DNA of 64,000 bases, from positions 3,968,001 to 4,032,000 of the forward strand of contig JAUKUA010000006.1 of NCBI GenBank assembly GCA_030549175.1, given 5' to 3'. Both the position numbers and the translations under genes were made by a program. Shown here one piece after another: positions 34,695 to 46,033 of this stretch; positions within the stretch are counted from its first letter, which is position 1, and each line of letters opens with the position of its first letter. The DNA comes from Lasiosphaeris hirsuta. Its lineage: Eukaryota; Ascomycota; Sordariomycetes; Sordariales; Lasiosphaeriaceae. The notes under the pieces were generated by a model. The model was not told where the DNA came from, searched no databases, and saw only the letters and a program-made list of their open reading frames with translations.

Positions 34695-36504
34695 ATGAGA
34701 GCCACCCGAACCCTCCAACAGCTGCTGCCCAGCTCCTCGAGACGATTCCTTCTCCCAACCATCGCATCCCATCGATCCTTTTTCTCGACAACGCAGACAA
34801 TGGCGCAAGAATACAAATTGAAGGGCGTTACCGCCCTGGGACTTTCCCCCGGCGACAAGCAGGAGGTTGAGGTTGAGGGCTTGGATGCCAAGGTGCTGTT
34901 GCTCAACGCTGGCGGCAAGATCCAGGCTATCGGCCCCAAGTGCACTCACTACGGCGCTCCACTCGTCAAGGGCGTTCTCGGCACCAACGGGAAGCTCACC
35001 TGCCCGTGGCATGGCGGTATGTGATCCTTCCTCTATGACACGGAAACCCTCGCCCAGCGTCCTACTTGATGCTGACTCTCTGCCTCTCGCAGCCTGCTTC
35101 AACGGCAAGACGGGCGACATCGAAGACGCCCCCGGCCTCGACGCTCTCCCCGTATTTAAAACTGTCGAGCGGGATGGCGCCGTCTACATCATGGGGGATG
35201 CCGAAACCATCAAGTCGGGCCGCCGGCGGCCCAACTTTAAGTGCAGCGCCACAGGGGGCGACAAGGTTCTGGTCGTCGGCGGTGGGTCCGGCTCCCTAGG
35301 CGTCATTGAGGGCCTGCGCGAGAAGGGCTTCCAGGGCCCCATCACGCTCATCTCCAACGAGGGCTACCTCCCCGTCGACCGACCCAAGATCAGCAAGGCC
35401 CTGATAACCGACCCACTGAAGATACAGTTCCGTGACGATGAGTGGTACAAGACTGGTAGCGTGCAGGTTGTCAAGGAAGAGGTAACCGGCGTCGACTTTG
35501 GGACCAAGACCGTCACCACCAAATCAGGCGGCAAGTTTGCCTACACCAAGCTAGTTCTCTCGACGGGCGGCACACCCAGGCTCCTGCCGCTGCAGGGCTT
35601 CAAGGTCCTGGGCAACATCTTTACGCTGCGCAATGTCCACGACGCGAAGAAGATTGTCGATGCTATTGGCGAGAAGAACAAGAAGATTGTCATCGTCGGG
35701 TCCTCCTTTATCGGCATGGAGATTGCCGTGGCAACTTCGGGGGGGAATGATGTCACGGTTGTGGGCATGGAGAAGGCGCCGCTGGAGCGTGTGCTTGGCG
35801 AAAAGGTGGGCAACCTCATCAAGAGCGGCGTAGAGGCCAAGGGCGTCAAGTTCTACCTGTCAGCCGGCGTCGACAAGGCCGAGCCATCCGAGTCGGACCC
35901 ATCCAAGGTCGGGTCGGTCCTCCTCAAGGACGGCACCAAGCTCGAGGCCGACATCGTGATCCTGGGAGTTGGCGTCGCGCCGGCAACCGAGTACCTCCGG
36001 GACAACAGCGTGTTCCGGCTCGAGCCCGACGGCAGTCTCAAGACAGACGAGTCCTTCTCGGTGGTCGGGCTCAAGGACGTGTATGCCGTTGGCGATATCG
36101 CGACATACCCGTACCACGGCCCTGGCGGCGAGGGCAAGTATGTGCGCATCGAGCACTGGAACGTGGCACAGAATGCCGGGCGCACGGTGGCGAATCACAT
36201 TGTGAATCCCAGCCTCGAGCCGCAGTTCTTCACGCCCGTCTTCTGGAGCGCGCTGGGAGCGCAGCTGCGGTACTGCGGAAATACGATGGCCAACGGGTTC
36301 GACGACGTCGTGTTGCAGGGAGAGCCGGACAAGGGCAGCTGGGTGGCATACTATACCAGCGGCAACACGGTGGTGGCCGTGGCCAGCATGGGCAAGGATC
36401 CCGTCGTGGCGCAATCGGCGCAGCTGCTGCAGCTCGGCACGATGCCCACCAAGGACCAGCTGGCGGCCGGCTTCGACGTGCTGAGTCTAGGTCCGCCGCA
36501 GTAG
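34695..36504 (+). CDS. Rieske-AIF-type (AIFM3/AIFL-like) FAD oxidoreductase
   Basis: Exons 34695-35016 and 35093-36504 give 577 residues. MRATRTLQQLLPSSSRRFLL is an Arg/Ser-rich mitochondrial presequence. A Rieske [2Fe-2S] domain follows with CTHYGAPL (Cys83, His85) and CPWHGACFN (Cys103, His106), the latter formed across the intron. Next is a pyridine-nucleotide-disulfide oxidoreductase: VLVVGGGSGSLG (FAD loop, about residue 165), PVDRPKISK, IVIVGSSFIGMEIA (NAD loop, about 305) and DVYAVGDIA (about 437). The end, from FWSALGAQLRYCGN, is the reductase C domain. The protein likely moves electrons from NAD(P)H via FAD to the Rieske centre; its partner is unknown. An ATG at 34800 (residue 36) lies just after the presequence and could give a cytosolic form. 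Confidence 0.9.
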
Positions 36505-36921
36505 TCTGATTTGTGATCTGTGTCTGTGCAGTAGTGTAGCCATGGTAGCCATTGGCGGTTAATTTATGTTTTTTTTTGCCTTTTTGGGGGGGGGGGGATT
36601 GAGTTGATGATGGGTGAGAGACTTTGCACAGTCGGGAGTGGCAGAAAGTAGGTATTCAACCCTAACCCTTTTAGGCAGTGGAGCACAGCCAAATTTCTTT
36701 CGCCTTCAAATTGATGTACGCCACTTTTTCTGCAAGCAACTCTATTTTGACCTAGCGATATGGGATTTGTGGAGTTTTCTGTGTACTACTAATCCAAGTG
36801 GCGCGCAGCCAGGGCTATAGTCTCACACAGCAAACACATGGCCCGACACGACCAGTTCACGACTTCTTCACCGACGTCAGCGCACAGCTGACCCGTGAAA
36901 AATCTCTACGGACATCATCTA
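36505..36921. other. Intergenic between oxidoreductase and P450
   Basis: Contains a T9 and a G-rich run (36570-36599) and the P450 promoter. No gene seen. Confidence 0.5.
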
Positions 36922-38653
36922 ATGTGGGCCCAACTGCGCCTGATCGCATACACCCTCGCCGCCCTCGTCCTCCCGCTCCTCGCTCTCGCCGCCTACCGCC
37001 TCACCCTCCACCCGCTCGCGCGCGTGCCGGGGCCCCGCGCCGCCGCGCTGTCCAACGCGTGGCTAGCATGGCAGGTCCGCGAGGGCCGCCTGTTCGCCCT
37101 GGGCAAGCGGCTGCATGCGATGTACGGGCCCGTGGTGCGGGTCGGGGTCGATGAGGTTTGGGTCTGCTCGAGGGAGGGGTTTGCGGCTGTTTACGGTGAG
37201 TATTTCGAGTGGTTGTGTTGTAGGTGGTCGAAGGGGCTGATTTGTGTTGTAGGGGGTGGTGGGTTTGAGAAGGGGGGGTTTTATTGTGAGTTTCTTTGTT
37301 TCTTGAGAGGGGGGAGAGGGGGGAGAGGGGGGAGAGGGGGCTGATTGCGTGCAGTGGCTACGGCGTTGAATAAACCCGACATGGACTGGAGGGGGGGCTG
37401 CATTTCCCGGATACTCTCGATTTGCTGTCCGAGTTTGATGTCAAGCGGTATCGACTGCAGCGGCGGCTCATGGGGCCCGTCTACCAGGCGGCCAACCTGA
37501 AGAAGTTCGAGGGGGTGGTAGACGAGGTGATCGAGCGGGCCGTGGCCCGGCTGAGGGAGCTTGGCGGCGCCGAGGTCGACTTGAAGGAGTGGATGCACAT
37601 CATCACCGTCGAGTGCCTTGGCGCCGTCGTCCTCTCGTGGTCCCCGGCTACATCCGGAACGCATCCGACGGCGGCACCAGCGCCCAGGGCTATCTCGGGT
37701 GGAAGCGCAAGACTATCTTTGGGCTCTTCCCCCTGGTCACCACCGCATCCTTCTTCTCCAAGACGGTGGCGCGCCAGTTTGCAAACCTCTGGGGCGTGAC
37801 GTTCAAAACACCAAAGAACTTCAAGCCCTTCTTCACTGTAAGCCCCCCTCCCCCCCAATCACCGCCATCTCACTAATCCCGCCAGCCGGTCTACCAAAAA
37901 TGCTCGAAACGCATCACAGCCGCCCTGCGCAAAACCAACCCCACCAACGACCCCAGAAAAGACCTCCTAGCTGACCTCATCAGCCTGCACAAAGCCCGCC
38001 CCGCCGAGTTCACCGAGCCCTACCTCCGCCGGCTGGCCGTGACCAACTTCGGCGCCGGCCACGAGACCATGACCTCCGCCCTGACAGCCGCCATGGCCAT
38101 GATCGCTTCGCACCCGGCCGCCGCCCGCGCCGTGGCCACTGAGGTCCGTCTGTCATCGTCGCCGTCGTCGGAGCGGATGGACGAGCCCTACACGACCGCC
38201 AGTATCCGCGAGGCGCAGCGCCTGCACCCCGTCATCGGCATGGCCCTGCCGCGCCGCGTCCCTGTCGGCCCCGGCGTACGTCTGCATGGCTTCCACCTGC
38301 GCGCTAGGACTACCGTCGGATGCAACCCCGTCTCGCTGCACCGCGACGCGGATATCTTTGGGTCGGACTCGGATGAGTTTGTGCCTGAGCGTTGGCTCGC
38401 TCGGACGGAGGAGGAAGTTAGGGCGATGGAGAGGTACAACCTCACGTGGGGCGGCGGGGCGAGGACGTGTCCCGGGCGGAACTTGGCGGAGATGGTGCTG
38501 GCGCGCGTGGTGGGGGGGTTGTGGCGGGCGTTTGACGTCCGCGTCGGGGAGATGCCGGGCGATGAGGAGGTTCGGTATTACTTCATGGCCATGTTGACTG
38601 GGGTCAGGGTGCGGTTTCTGCCGGTGGAGAGGGGGGGGGGGACCAAGGCGTGA
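36922..38653 (+). CDS. Cytochrome P450 monooxygenase (two one-base frame breaks)
   Basis: Exons 36922-37195, 37355-37837 and 37886-38653. The N-terminal anchor is MWAQLRLIAYTLAALVLPLL, with the Pro hinge HPLARVPGPR. Later parts are GAGHETMTSALTAAM (I helix, about residue 310), REAQRLHPVIGMALPRRVP (ExxR), FVPERW, and the haem loop WGGGARTCPGRNLAEM with Cys about 446, where the usual first Phe is Trp. Exon 2 changes frame at G7 (37391-37397) and C4 (37642-37645). Adding one base at each makes exon 2 fit the phases of both introns and gives about 508 residues, a normal P450 length. It is an ER-bound, haem-thiolate oxygenase using NADPH-P450 reductase; the substrate is unknown. The HPVIGMALPR segment recalls pisatin-demethylase-like fungal P450s. 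Confidence 0.85.
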
Positions 38654-40841
38654 TGGGGGACTTCATGAACCAACGGACCGCGCATGTCGAGGACAGTCAG
38701 GCGGGTTTGTGTCTGGTAATGGGGGGACGGGGAGGGGATGGGCTGATGTGAGGCTCATGGAACCAACGGGTGGCACAGACCCGCGAGGAATACGCCCTAG
38801 GGACGTAGCCGTCGCGCGTCAGAGCGGGTAGCCCGCGTGGGCCGAGGGTCGTTGGAGATGGGTTGTTGGCCCGGTGACTGGACTGCACAGCGACAGACCC
38901 GGTTGCGCAATGGGTTTGTGACGGCATGGCGGATACGGTCGTGATGCGAATTACTCACCGAGCGGTGTCGAATAGGTGGTTGGTCAAGGAGTCACTGCTG
39001 GGGGCCGGGAGGGGAGCGGTTGATATTGCGGTCCCCGAACTTAGTCGTCTAAAGATGCCAGACCTCGGAGACCGAGCCGGGAGGGCCTGTGTTGTGATTT
39101 TTGGCCGGGGGGGGGAGGGGGGGAGCTTTTGGAGGCCCAACGCCGTCCCGGATCCCGAGTCTGAGACTGACTTCCAGAGCAACATCAATGCCAACCATTT
39201 CCAGAAACAAGAGTCAATCACTACCTATAATGTGGCCCCACACCGTTATCTGAGCTGCTCGCAACAGAATACTACTCCAACATTGTTCCATGGTACAGGA
39301 CGGCAAGACAAGGCGCTTTTTGGTGCGAGCTGGATGGTCGCACAGGGGAGGGTTCATTCTGGCTCAATCCGCCTCGAGTACTGCCTTGGGCCCTTGGGTG
39401 TCTCGACTCGACTGTTTCAGGCAGCCGTTCCTACACTGGCTGCGATAAGGACGCTGGATATAGCAGCAGTGTCGGATACGGCAATTTCGGCAAAGTGCAG
39501 TGCAGGACTGCGCTGCGATGCCAGGTGTAACTCGGATCTTGAAGCCTAAGCCTAGCCACCCTACCCAGGACCTACAGCGGTGGACCAGTAGTGCTACCTT
39601 CCCAGGTCCCGGACGCGACTGAGGGGCAGATAGTATCGACAGGGCTGAGCATGTGCCGCGGTGCGACCGAGCTGGGGAAGTAGGCTGCATCAAGATTGTT
39701 GGACAATCTGTAACTGATGTTGTGGCACCTGTCCTCTTCTACGGCTATTTGGGTCGGTAGAAGCCCTGGGACCTAGAAGAGCAAGGTGCGCGGTGATGCC
39801 TGGGCAAACTCGACGCAGCCAAGCGGTCTGACGGCCGATCGGTCTCGCTCGACGCAGCTGCGCACCGGGGCTTCCATAACCTCGGGTCTCAGATACCAGG
39901 GGGCACGTCATATCGTCATGTCGGACCCCAAATCGCCCAGTCACGCAGCGCAGTTACAGCTAGCAACGAATGAAACGTTGTTGAGGATTATAACCACTAC
40001 AACGTCAATAACAAGGGGCCGTCTCGCCACCATGCACAGCATTTCTGTAGGGCCCGGTAGCGTCTGGCGAGCCGGTCACAGCGGATGCGACGTCGGTCAT
40101 TGGTCGCATTTTCGAGCAGCCATTTGAAGCGCGGGCCCCCATTCGCTGCCGCCGACATGCACATACAGTGTCTGGCCGTACGAGGCCCGCGTTCCCCAAT
40201 TATAGGCCGCCTGACCCCATCCAAGCCGTGGCGAAGCCTGGGACCCCCGATGTCCCCGGGCCAATCCTGGCGGGTGCCGTCGGCGACCTGCCGAGGACCT
40301 TGGATAGGGCTGAGTCTGCACGACTGGTACTACTCCTGCTCCCAGGAACCGACCGGCTAGGCTCGCGTCAGTAGCCTATGGGGGTTCCATATTGCTGATA
40401 TCGGTGAGTGGGTGGGTGAGGCTGTAAGTGGTGTTGGTGTCATCCATCAGCGGGTTGTATCGATGGCCGCTAACAACAATGCCAAGGACACGACATCTCG
40501 TTGGTCTGGGTACTTGGGGTCTTACTGGCAGTATACTTTATCTCGCAAAGATTATAAAGAGCCAGCGATCCTACGAGTTTCCGGCAATAACATGACTCTC
40601 CAGACATCGCTCCCCAGACATCACTCTCCAGACACCCATCTCTTCATCTGACACCCACACATCCTGCCAAGAGCCACTGCGACTCTGATCCCAATCCGCA
40701 TCCGCTTACTTGGATCCGATATATCAATACCACCTGCGTCTGCGCCTGCGGTCCCTCCCGCCCTTGCTTCCTCGTCACATCTCACATCTCACCTCATCTC
40801 ATATCCCCCAAGCCCAACCTAAAAAGTCTTGAACCGTGACC
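38654..40841. other. 2.2-kb gene-free stretch
   Basis: Short ORFs on both strands carry no recognisable motif and no consistent splicing. The right part is the promoter/5' leader of the dioxygenase gene, ending in a pyrimidine-rich CATCTCACATCTCACCTCAT tract. Confidence 0.45.
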
Positions 40842-42125
40842 ATGGCCGCCAACAACACCCCTGAGCCCTACTACTCACAGGGCCTGCGCGCCCGGTTCCA
40901 GGTCGACGGCGTCCGCGCCGAGCAGGCTGCGGCGTCGGCCGGTGAGGCCTACGCCGACATCAGCTACGAGATCGACGAGGAGAAGTACCTCGCGCGCGCC
41001 GCGGCGCGCGTCAAGGCCGGCAACCTGCCGACCGAGGTGCCAGCCGGCTGGCCCAAGGAGCTGACGGGCCCGCTGGTGTGGGACTCCAGCTCGTTCCCGG
41101 ACGAGAGCGAGTACGTCTACACGCTGTCGGCGGCCGACAAGGCCGAGCTGCTCTCGGCCCTGGCGGTCTTCAAGACGCACAACCTCGACGGGTCCAAGGT
41201 GACAAAGGCCACGTTCCCGCTGCCGGGGCTGGGGAAGCATCTCGACGCCATGTGCGCCGACGTGTACAACGGCCGCGGCTTCGGCATCGTGCGCGGGCTG
41301 GACCCGGACGACTACGCGCTCGAGGACCTGACGACGGTCTACCTGGGCATCTCGTCCTACATTGCCCAGGTGCGCGGCAAGCAGGACCAGCGGGGGTCGA
41401 TGCTGATCCACGTGCTGAAGCGGGGGGCCGACGACGACGAGGACGACGCGTACGGCGCCGACAAGCCCTTCCACACCGACTGCGTGACCGACACCCTCGC
41501 CCTCTTCACGCAGTCCCTCGCGCCGTCGGGCGGCGAGTCCCTCCTCGCCTCGGCCTGGACCGTGTACAACCACCTGGCGGCGACGCGGCCGGACCTGCTG
41601 CACACGCTGGCGGCGCCTGACTGGCCGTTCGACACATACGGCCGCGACCCGGCCTTCTACAAGCGCGCGCTCATGTACCTCACCTCGGAGGGCAAGCTGA
41701 TCACGTCCTTCTCGCGCCGCCTGCTCGTCGGCCACGACCCATTCCAGCCGCGCTCGCTGAACATCCCGGGCCTGACCGAGGCGCAGGCCGAGGCGCTCGA
41801 CGCCGTGCACTTCGCGGCCAAGCAGGTCGAGATCAAGACGCGAATGGTGCGCGGCGACCTGCGGTTCATTAATAACATGGCCCTGCTGCACCGCCGCGAG
41901 GCCTTCCAGAACGTGCCGGGGGAGGACGCCGCCCGCGGTCGCCACCTCGTGCGCATCTGGTTGCATAATGATGAGGGTATGTGCTGGAAGCTGCCGGGGC
42001 CCCTGCGTCTGGCTTGGGCTCGTGTGTTTGAGGATGATGGTGAGGAGCGGGGTGAGCATTGGGATTTCGCGCCTGTTCGGAATCTTCAGGGGAAGCTTAC
42101 CTCTGTGGGCGGGTCGTGTGATTAA
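40842..42125 (+). CDS. TauD/TfdA-like 2-oxoglutarate/Fe(II) oxygenase
   Basis: A single exon of 427 residues from MAANNTPEPYYSQGLRARFQ. The N-terminal 65 residues are specific to the fungal branch; the catalytic domain runs from about 70 to 400. Visible sites are FHTDC (HxD iron ligands, about residue 208-210), LLHRREAFQN (distal His, about 348) and RHLVRIWL (Arg binding the 2-oxoglutarate carboxylate, about 367). RGDLRFINNMAL is the family strand before the distal His. Such enzymes hydroxylate or desulfonate small molecules using O2 and 2-oxoglutarate, releasing succinate; fungal members range from sulfonate use to secondary metabolism. No signal peptide, so cytosolic. The TAA is at 42123-42125. 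A 394-residue antisense ORF opposite is a high-GC shadow. Confidence 0.9.
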   Translation: MAANNTPEPYYSQGLRARFQVDGVRAEQAAASAGEAYADISYEIDEEKYLARAAARVKAGNLPTEVPAGWPKELTGPLVWDSSSFPDESEYVYTLSAADKAELLSALAVFKTHNLDGSKVTKATFPLPGLGKHLDAMCADVYNGRGFGIVRGLDPDDYALEDLTTVYLGISSYIAQVRGKQDQRGSMLIHVLKRGADDDEDDAYGADKPFHTDCVTDTLALFTQSLAPSGGESLLASAWTVYNHLAATRPDLLHTLAAPDWPFDTYGRDPAFYKRALMYLTSEGKLITSFSRRLLVGHDPFQPRSLNIPGLTEAQAEALDAVHFAAKQVEIKTRMVRGDLRFINNMALLHRREAFQNVPGEDAARGRHLVRIWLHNDEGMCWKLPGPLRLAWARVFEDDGEERGEHWDFAPVRNLQGKLTSVGGSCD

Positions 42126-42435
42126 ACTGTGGTTTTGGGGCTATTTTGTCGGTTTGGATGGGTTGTGGAAGTTGGATAGCTCGATTTCTTGATCCATGGG
42201 ATAGAAGAGGAAGCTGGAGCTGTGGTCGGTGTTGTGAGCCCATTCTATATTGTCGAGGGGGGCAGTTATAACTCATAGAATGTTTTTCAATCATTAGAAG
42301 CTCAACATCACCAATATCAGTATCAACCAGCCCGTGGGACATCTGAATGTGTCCTCCGTGTATTTTTTTTTAAAAAAAAATATAAAAAATAAAAAATAAA
42401 AAATCTAAAGAAAGTAAAGATGAAATCGATGAGGG
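42126..42435. other. 3' region of the dioxygenase gene
   Basis: No gene. A T10/A9 pair and (TAAAAAA)n runs occupy 42363-42412. Confidence 0.5.
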
Positions 42436-42517
42436 TACCCTGCCCCAGATTCGAACCGGGACCCATGGTTTTCCAATAAATGCCAGACGCCATCCGCTTG
42501 ACCCGAGCAGGCAGTAC
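42436..42517 (-). tRNA. tRNA-like sequence, probably a tRNA pseudogene
   Basis: The minus strand contains a perfect T-arm, CCCGG-TTCGAAT-CTGGG (one G.U pair), which is also a good Pol III B box. Its 3' acceptor strand GCAGGGT pairs with 5' GTACTGC at six of seven positions with two wobbles. A D-arm-like GCTCGGGTCAAGC follows. The anticodon arm is poor: only ATGG/CCAT pair around a loop of about 21 bases, with no clear U33, so I cannot assign an anticodon; an intron is possible. T-runs lie about 30-70 bases downstream on the same strand and could end Pol III transcripts. A tRNA-derived SINE is an alternative. Confidence 0.35.
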
Positions 42518-43607
42518 CCGGTACCGCCGAGGGACCTTGGTCTTTGTCCCGGTCTGGTCCTCCCAACTATTAGGCCTATAAGGCTATGAGATTGGAGCCC
42601 CTTTTCCCCTGGCCATAGTTTATGGTGAATAAGGAGCATTTGAGCAGGGATATCAATAGATTAATACCAAGCAGAACCCACGCGCACACCAAGTACACCA
42701 GCAGGCCACCACTCTTTGTTGAATACAGGACTACAAAACTAGCCTATCTATCTTACCTCATTCCTTGACCTCCACAAGACCTCACTCTCATCAAGAAGGA
42801 TATTTATGGCATTTAAAAACTCCTTTCTGGTGTTTGAAAAGGCAGATTTGATATTTCAAAAGCCTTTTCCCATATTACGAACGGGCCTCAAAGTTCTTGT
42901 CTTCCCCTTCAACCAATTTTCTTTCATCACCTATTCGTGACACCATCTTCATCCTCTCCAAGATGCCATCTGACCACGTCGAGATAGCTTATGACAAAGA
43001 CTCTCCTATGTTGCTCTGCCCCTGCCTCACGGAGGGGCATTTCTAGCATCAGTCACGGAATATCTGGCATTTCAAAAAGCCTTCCTGAAAGTCAAACAGG
43101 CCTTTCCAAAGTGCATAACGAACTCTAAAGTGTGTGTGATTCAACCTGTTTCTATGGAAAGTCAATAATTTCCCCATGGGAGAGCGCTCCGATGTCAATC
43201 TTGCACAATGATTTTGTTTCGACCCCTTTCTTAGCCTTGGTCGGCTTGGATATTGAGGTTTCGGCATACCTACTTGAACCAACAGGTCTCTCTGGATGGT
43301 AGCCGAAAGTTTGGTAAAAAAAAATAGTTGGTAATGTTGTCGCGAGCAGAGATGATGTGCCCCCGAGTAGCCATCTTTTGGTATCACTAAGAGACCCTTA
43401 CCCCTGAGCCGAACGCTGATCCTTTTCACCTCCCCCTTAACACTTTTACTCGAGCCAGTCCTCAACCAAACACCCATCCAACTATGCAAGAAACCCCAAA
43501 TAGATGAGCCTATTTGACCCAGCCGTGTAACAGCGCCTCGTCGCGCGCCCCGCGCCTGGTATTGACCCCGTCATGGACCGAAAGAAGACTCAAAAACTCA
43601 AACCCGT
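42518..43607. other. Intergenic
   Basis: No gene. Segments at 42800-42880 and 43070-43110 contain words like AAAAGCCTTCCTGAAAG that recall 19930-20100. Confidence 0.4.
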
Positions 43608-46033
43608 TCAGTCATTCGCCGTTGGCTTCCACTCCTTGTCGTATAGCATGGAGACCCAGTATAGGTCCTCACCCACCATACCTCTCTCCCTGACATATCT
43701 CATGCACGCAGCTGAGGATCATGTTAGCAGGCATTGCAAAAAAAAAACCCAAAAAAAAAGTCTCCCATCCCACTTACCTCGTTGCGGGTTATTCACCATG
43801 TTCGACGTCCTCCACACAAACTCGACCTGCTCGTCGCTGAGGTTCGCAGCCTTGGCCAGTTCCTGCTTTCCGGCTTCGGTGTGTGGCAGCGAGAAAGGAA
43901 TGACGCCCTTGTTGATAAAGTGAAAGTGTGCCAGGATAGTCTGAGCGCCGGTGTGGTGCGCTCTGATGCTCTCAGGGTTGGCATAGTGCGTCTGATTGCC
44001 TCTCGTCAGCATAAATATCGACACAACACATCAGATCAACCTACTCCCATATCATACTGCGCCGCCGTCTCGGCATCTCGCTTCGTCATCATCGCGCAGC
44101 TGTGAAGCAGGACGAACATGGAAAAGTATATCGTGAGCCAGTACTCCCGCTTCTTGGCGAGGACCAGCTCGTTTAGCTGCTTGAGCACCGCCTTGCTCAG
44201 CGGACGCAAGAAAGTCGTGTAGTTGATGCATTCAAACTGCGCAGTCATGACCACTGGCATGGGTACTTTGCCGTTGTGCAGGCTATCTGGGGAGTAGACC
44301 GTGTGTCCTCCCAGCTTTTCCTCGCCGCAGATATGCACCGGGTTGCTGATGAGCCGGCATGTGACCCAGAGCCGGAATGTGTTGCTCAGCAAGTCACGCT
44401 CCTCGGCAGTCTAGACCCGTGTCAGTAATCCGTGATCAAGAGAAGAGACATCAGAAACAGACATTCGCCTGGCCAATGTACCGAAAGGCCATCGTGTAAG
44501 TCTCAAACAGCAACTGATCGAGACTCCCCACCGTCACGCCGATAAACTTCCACACGTTTCTCTCGACATAATTCTTCATCTCGTTCGCCGTTTGGTGCAT
44601 GTCCGCCAGGGCATATCTGGGAATGGGAACCCTCTTCTTCCCGGTGGCCGTCATCCACTGCTCCTCAAGCATGTCTCCCTCCACCGGGATGAACTCGCGG
44701 ACAGAAAACTCAAACGGCGCGTCTAGGTGGTTCGGCGACACCACAATTCTGACAATCTCGGACGACGCCCAGTCGCTTGCTGGTATGTCGATAATGTCCA
44801 TGCTCTTCCACCGCCTGGAGTACAGCTGGTAGGGCTCCCTCTGCTCCCGGTAGAGCGAAGCGTCCGTGACAATGTATCTACAGCACGGCATCTTGCAGAG
44901 GGTCGGGCCCGTGATGCCCTTGCAGGTAAGACACGGGCCATAGGGATCTCTAGGGTCGGGGTTGCACTTAGAACGATCAGTGCACGCCCGTGGCGGCATG
45001 ACTCGAAAGTACAAGGTTGGACTTACGCGGCTGCGGTTCATCCTGCACCGGATGCACGACTTCAATATCCGGGTCAGTGCCGTATTCTGCTTCTTGGTCA
45101 CATCAGTGTATGCCCCGCGCTTCTTGGGTCCGTCTCTGGCGACCTCGCGTGGATCGCGCTTCCGTTTCGATGGCACATCGTCGGTCTTTGGCTTTTTTCT
45201 ACGGCGAATGCGCTATGCTGACTGTTAGCACCGTCCGTGACCACAACGGTGTGGAATAGTCAAAGGCATGAACGCACCGGAGGCAGCGTCCAAACTTTGC
45301 TACATGGGCCAAGCGAAGGCGCATTAGCTGTCGTGGCTTTAATTTCAGTCTGGCTCACGTCAAACAGCCCGGCTTCTTCGTGGCTATCTTCACGCTTTCG
45401 CTTCAACGGTTCTGCTTCTTGATAAGAGGGTTCCGCAGCACTATTAGGAGTAACAACGATCCCAGAGCTGCTGTCTGTTGTCGCCGACGTCGACGAGCCC
45501 GGTGTGAGCATTCGCTTTTGGGGAATTAGCCTAGTCTCGGCTGGCAGGTTGGCGATTACCGGCGACACGCTATTCATGGATGAGATGCTGTCAGAGACAC
45601 TGGGGATGGCCAAGAAGCCTTGTCCCAGGACATCTGGTGTGGGCTGCATCCAACTCGCCCCGAGCAGATCGGCGTCATCCTCCGCCGCGATGAGGTCGGG
45701 AACTTGAAGGCTACCCGGGCCGAACGCGGGATGGCCAAGGTCTGCGGCGGGCGCCAAGGCCAAGAAGTCGAGTCCGAGTAGCGAGTCGCTTGAGGATGTG
45801 ACTAGGTCTGAGTCCAAATCCGGACACGTCAATTGGACGGAATGGGGCCTCCATGAGACTGCGTCGCTGGCTACACCATCACCTGACCTTGTGAGCGGTG
45901 GCACCGGTGTTGACGGGGTGAAGATGTCGGGTGCGAGGCCTAGACTCTCGACGAGGACGTTGACCGGCAGACGCAGGAGTGTGGCGGCCTCGAGCAACTT
46001 TCCATGGGTGAATTGCGGATCCATGGTCGCCAT
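43608..46033 (-). CDS. Zn(II)2Cys6-type transcription factor
   Basis: Six exons join in phase: 46033-45278, 45212-45027, 44966-44463, 44410-44045, 43991-43778 and 43711-43608, giving 709 residues from MATMDPQFTHGKLLEAATLL. The first 250 residues are acidic and Ser/Pro-rich, as in activation domains. Basic signals (PLKRKRED, RRRKKPKTDD, PSKRKRD) precede the zinc cluster KSCIRCRMNRSRCNPDPRDP then YGPCLTCKG and GPTLCK: C-x2-C-x6-C-x10-C-x2-C-x8-C, within the fungal Zn2Cys6 range, starting near residue 305; the third Cys is created by splicing. The C-terminal half is helical (LRPLSKAVLKQLNELVLAKK) and ends RYVRERGMVGEDLYWVSMLY. It binds DNA in the nucleus; target genes are unknown. The fourth intron donor is GTCTGT, unusual. 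Confidence 0.85.

Noticed and set aside
36650..36672. Telomere-like CCCTAA repeat
   Set aside because: Only two partial copies (AACCCTAACCCTTTT); chance or an isolated interstitial trace.
40875..42059. 394-residue ORF on the minus strand
   Set aside because: Exactly antisense to the TauD-like gene, Arg/Val/His-rich as expected from GC-rich codon third positions; no motif.
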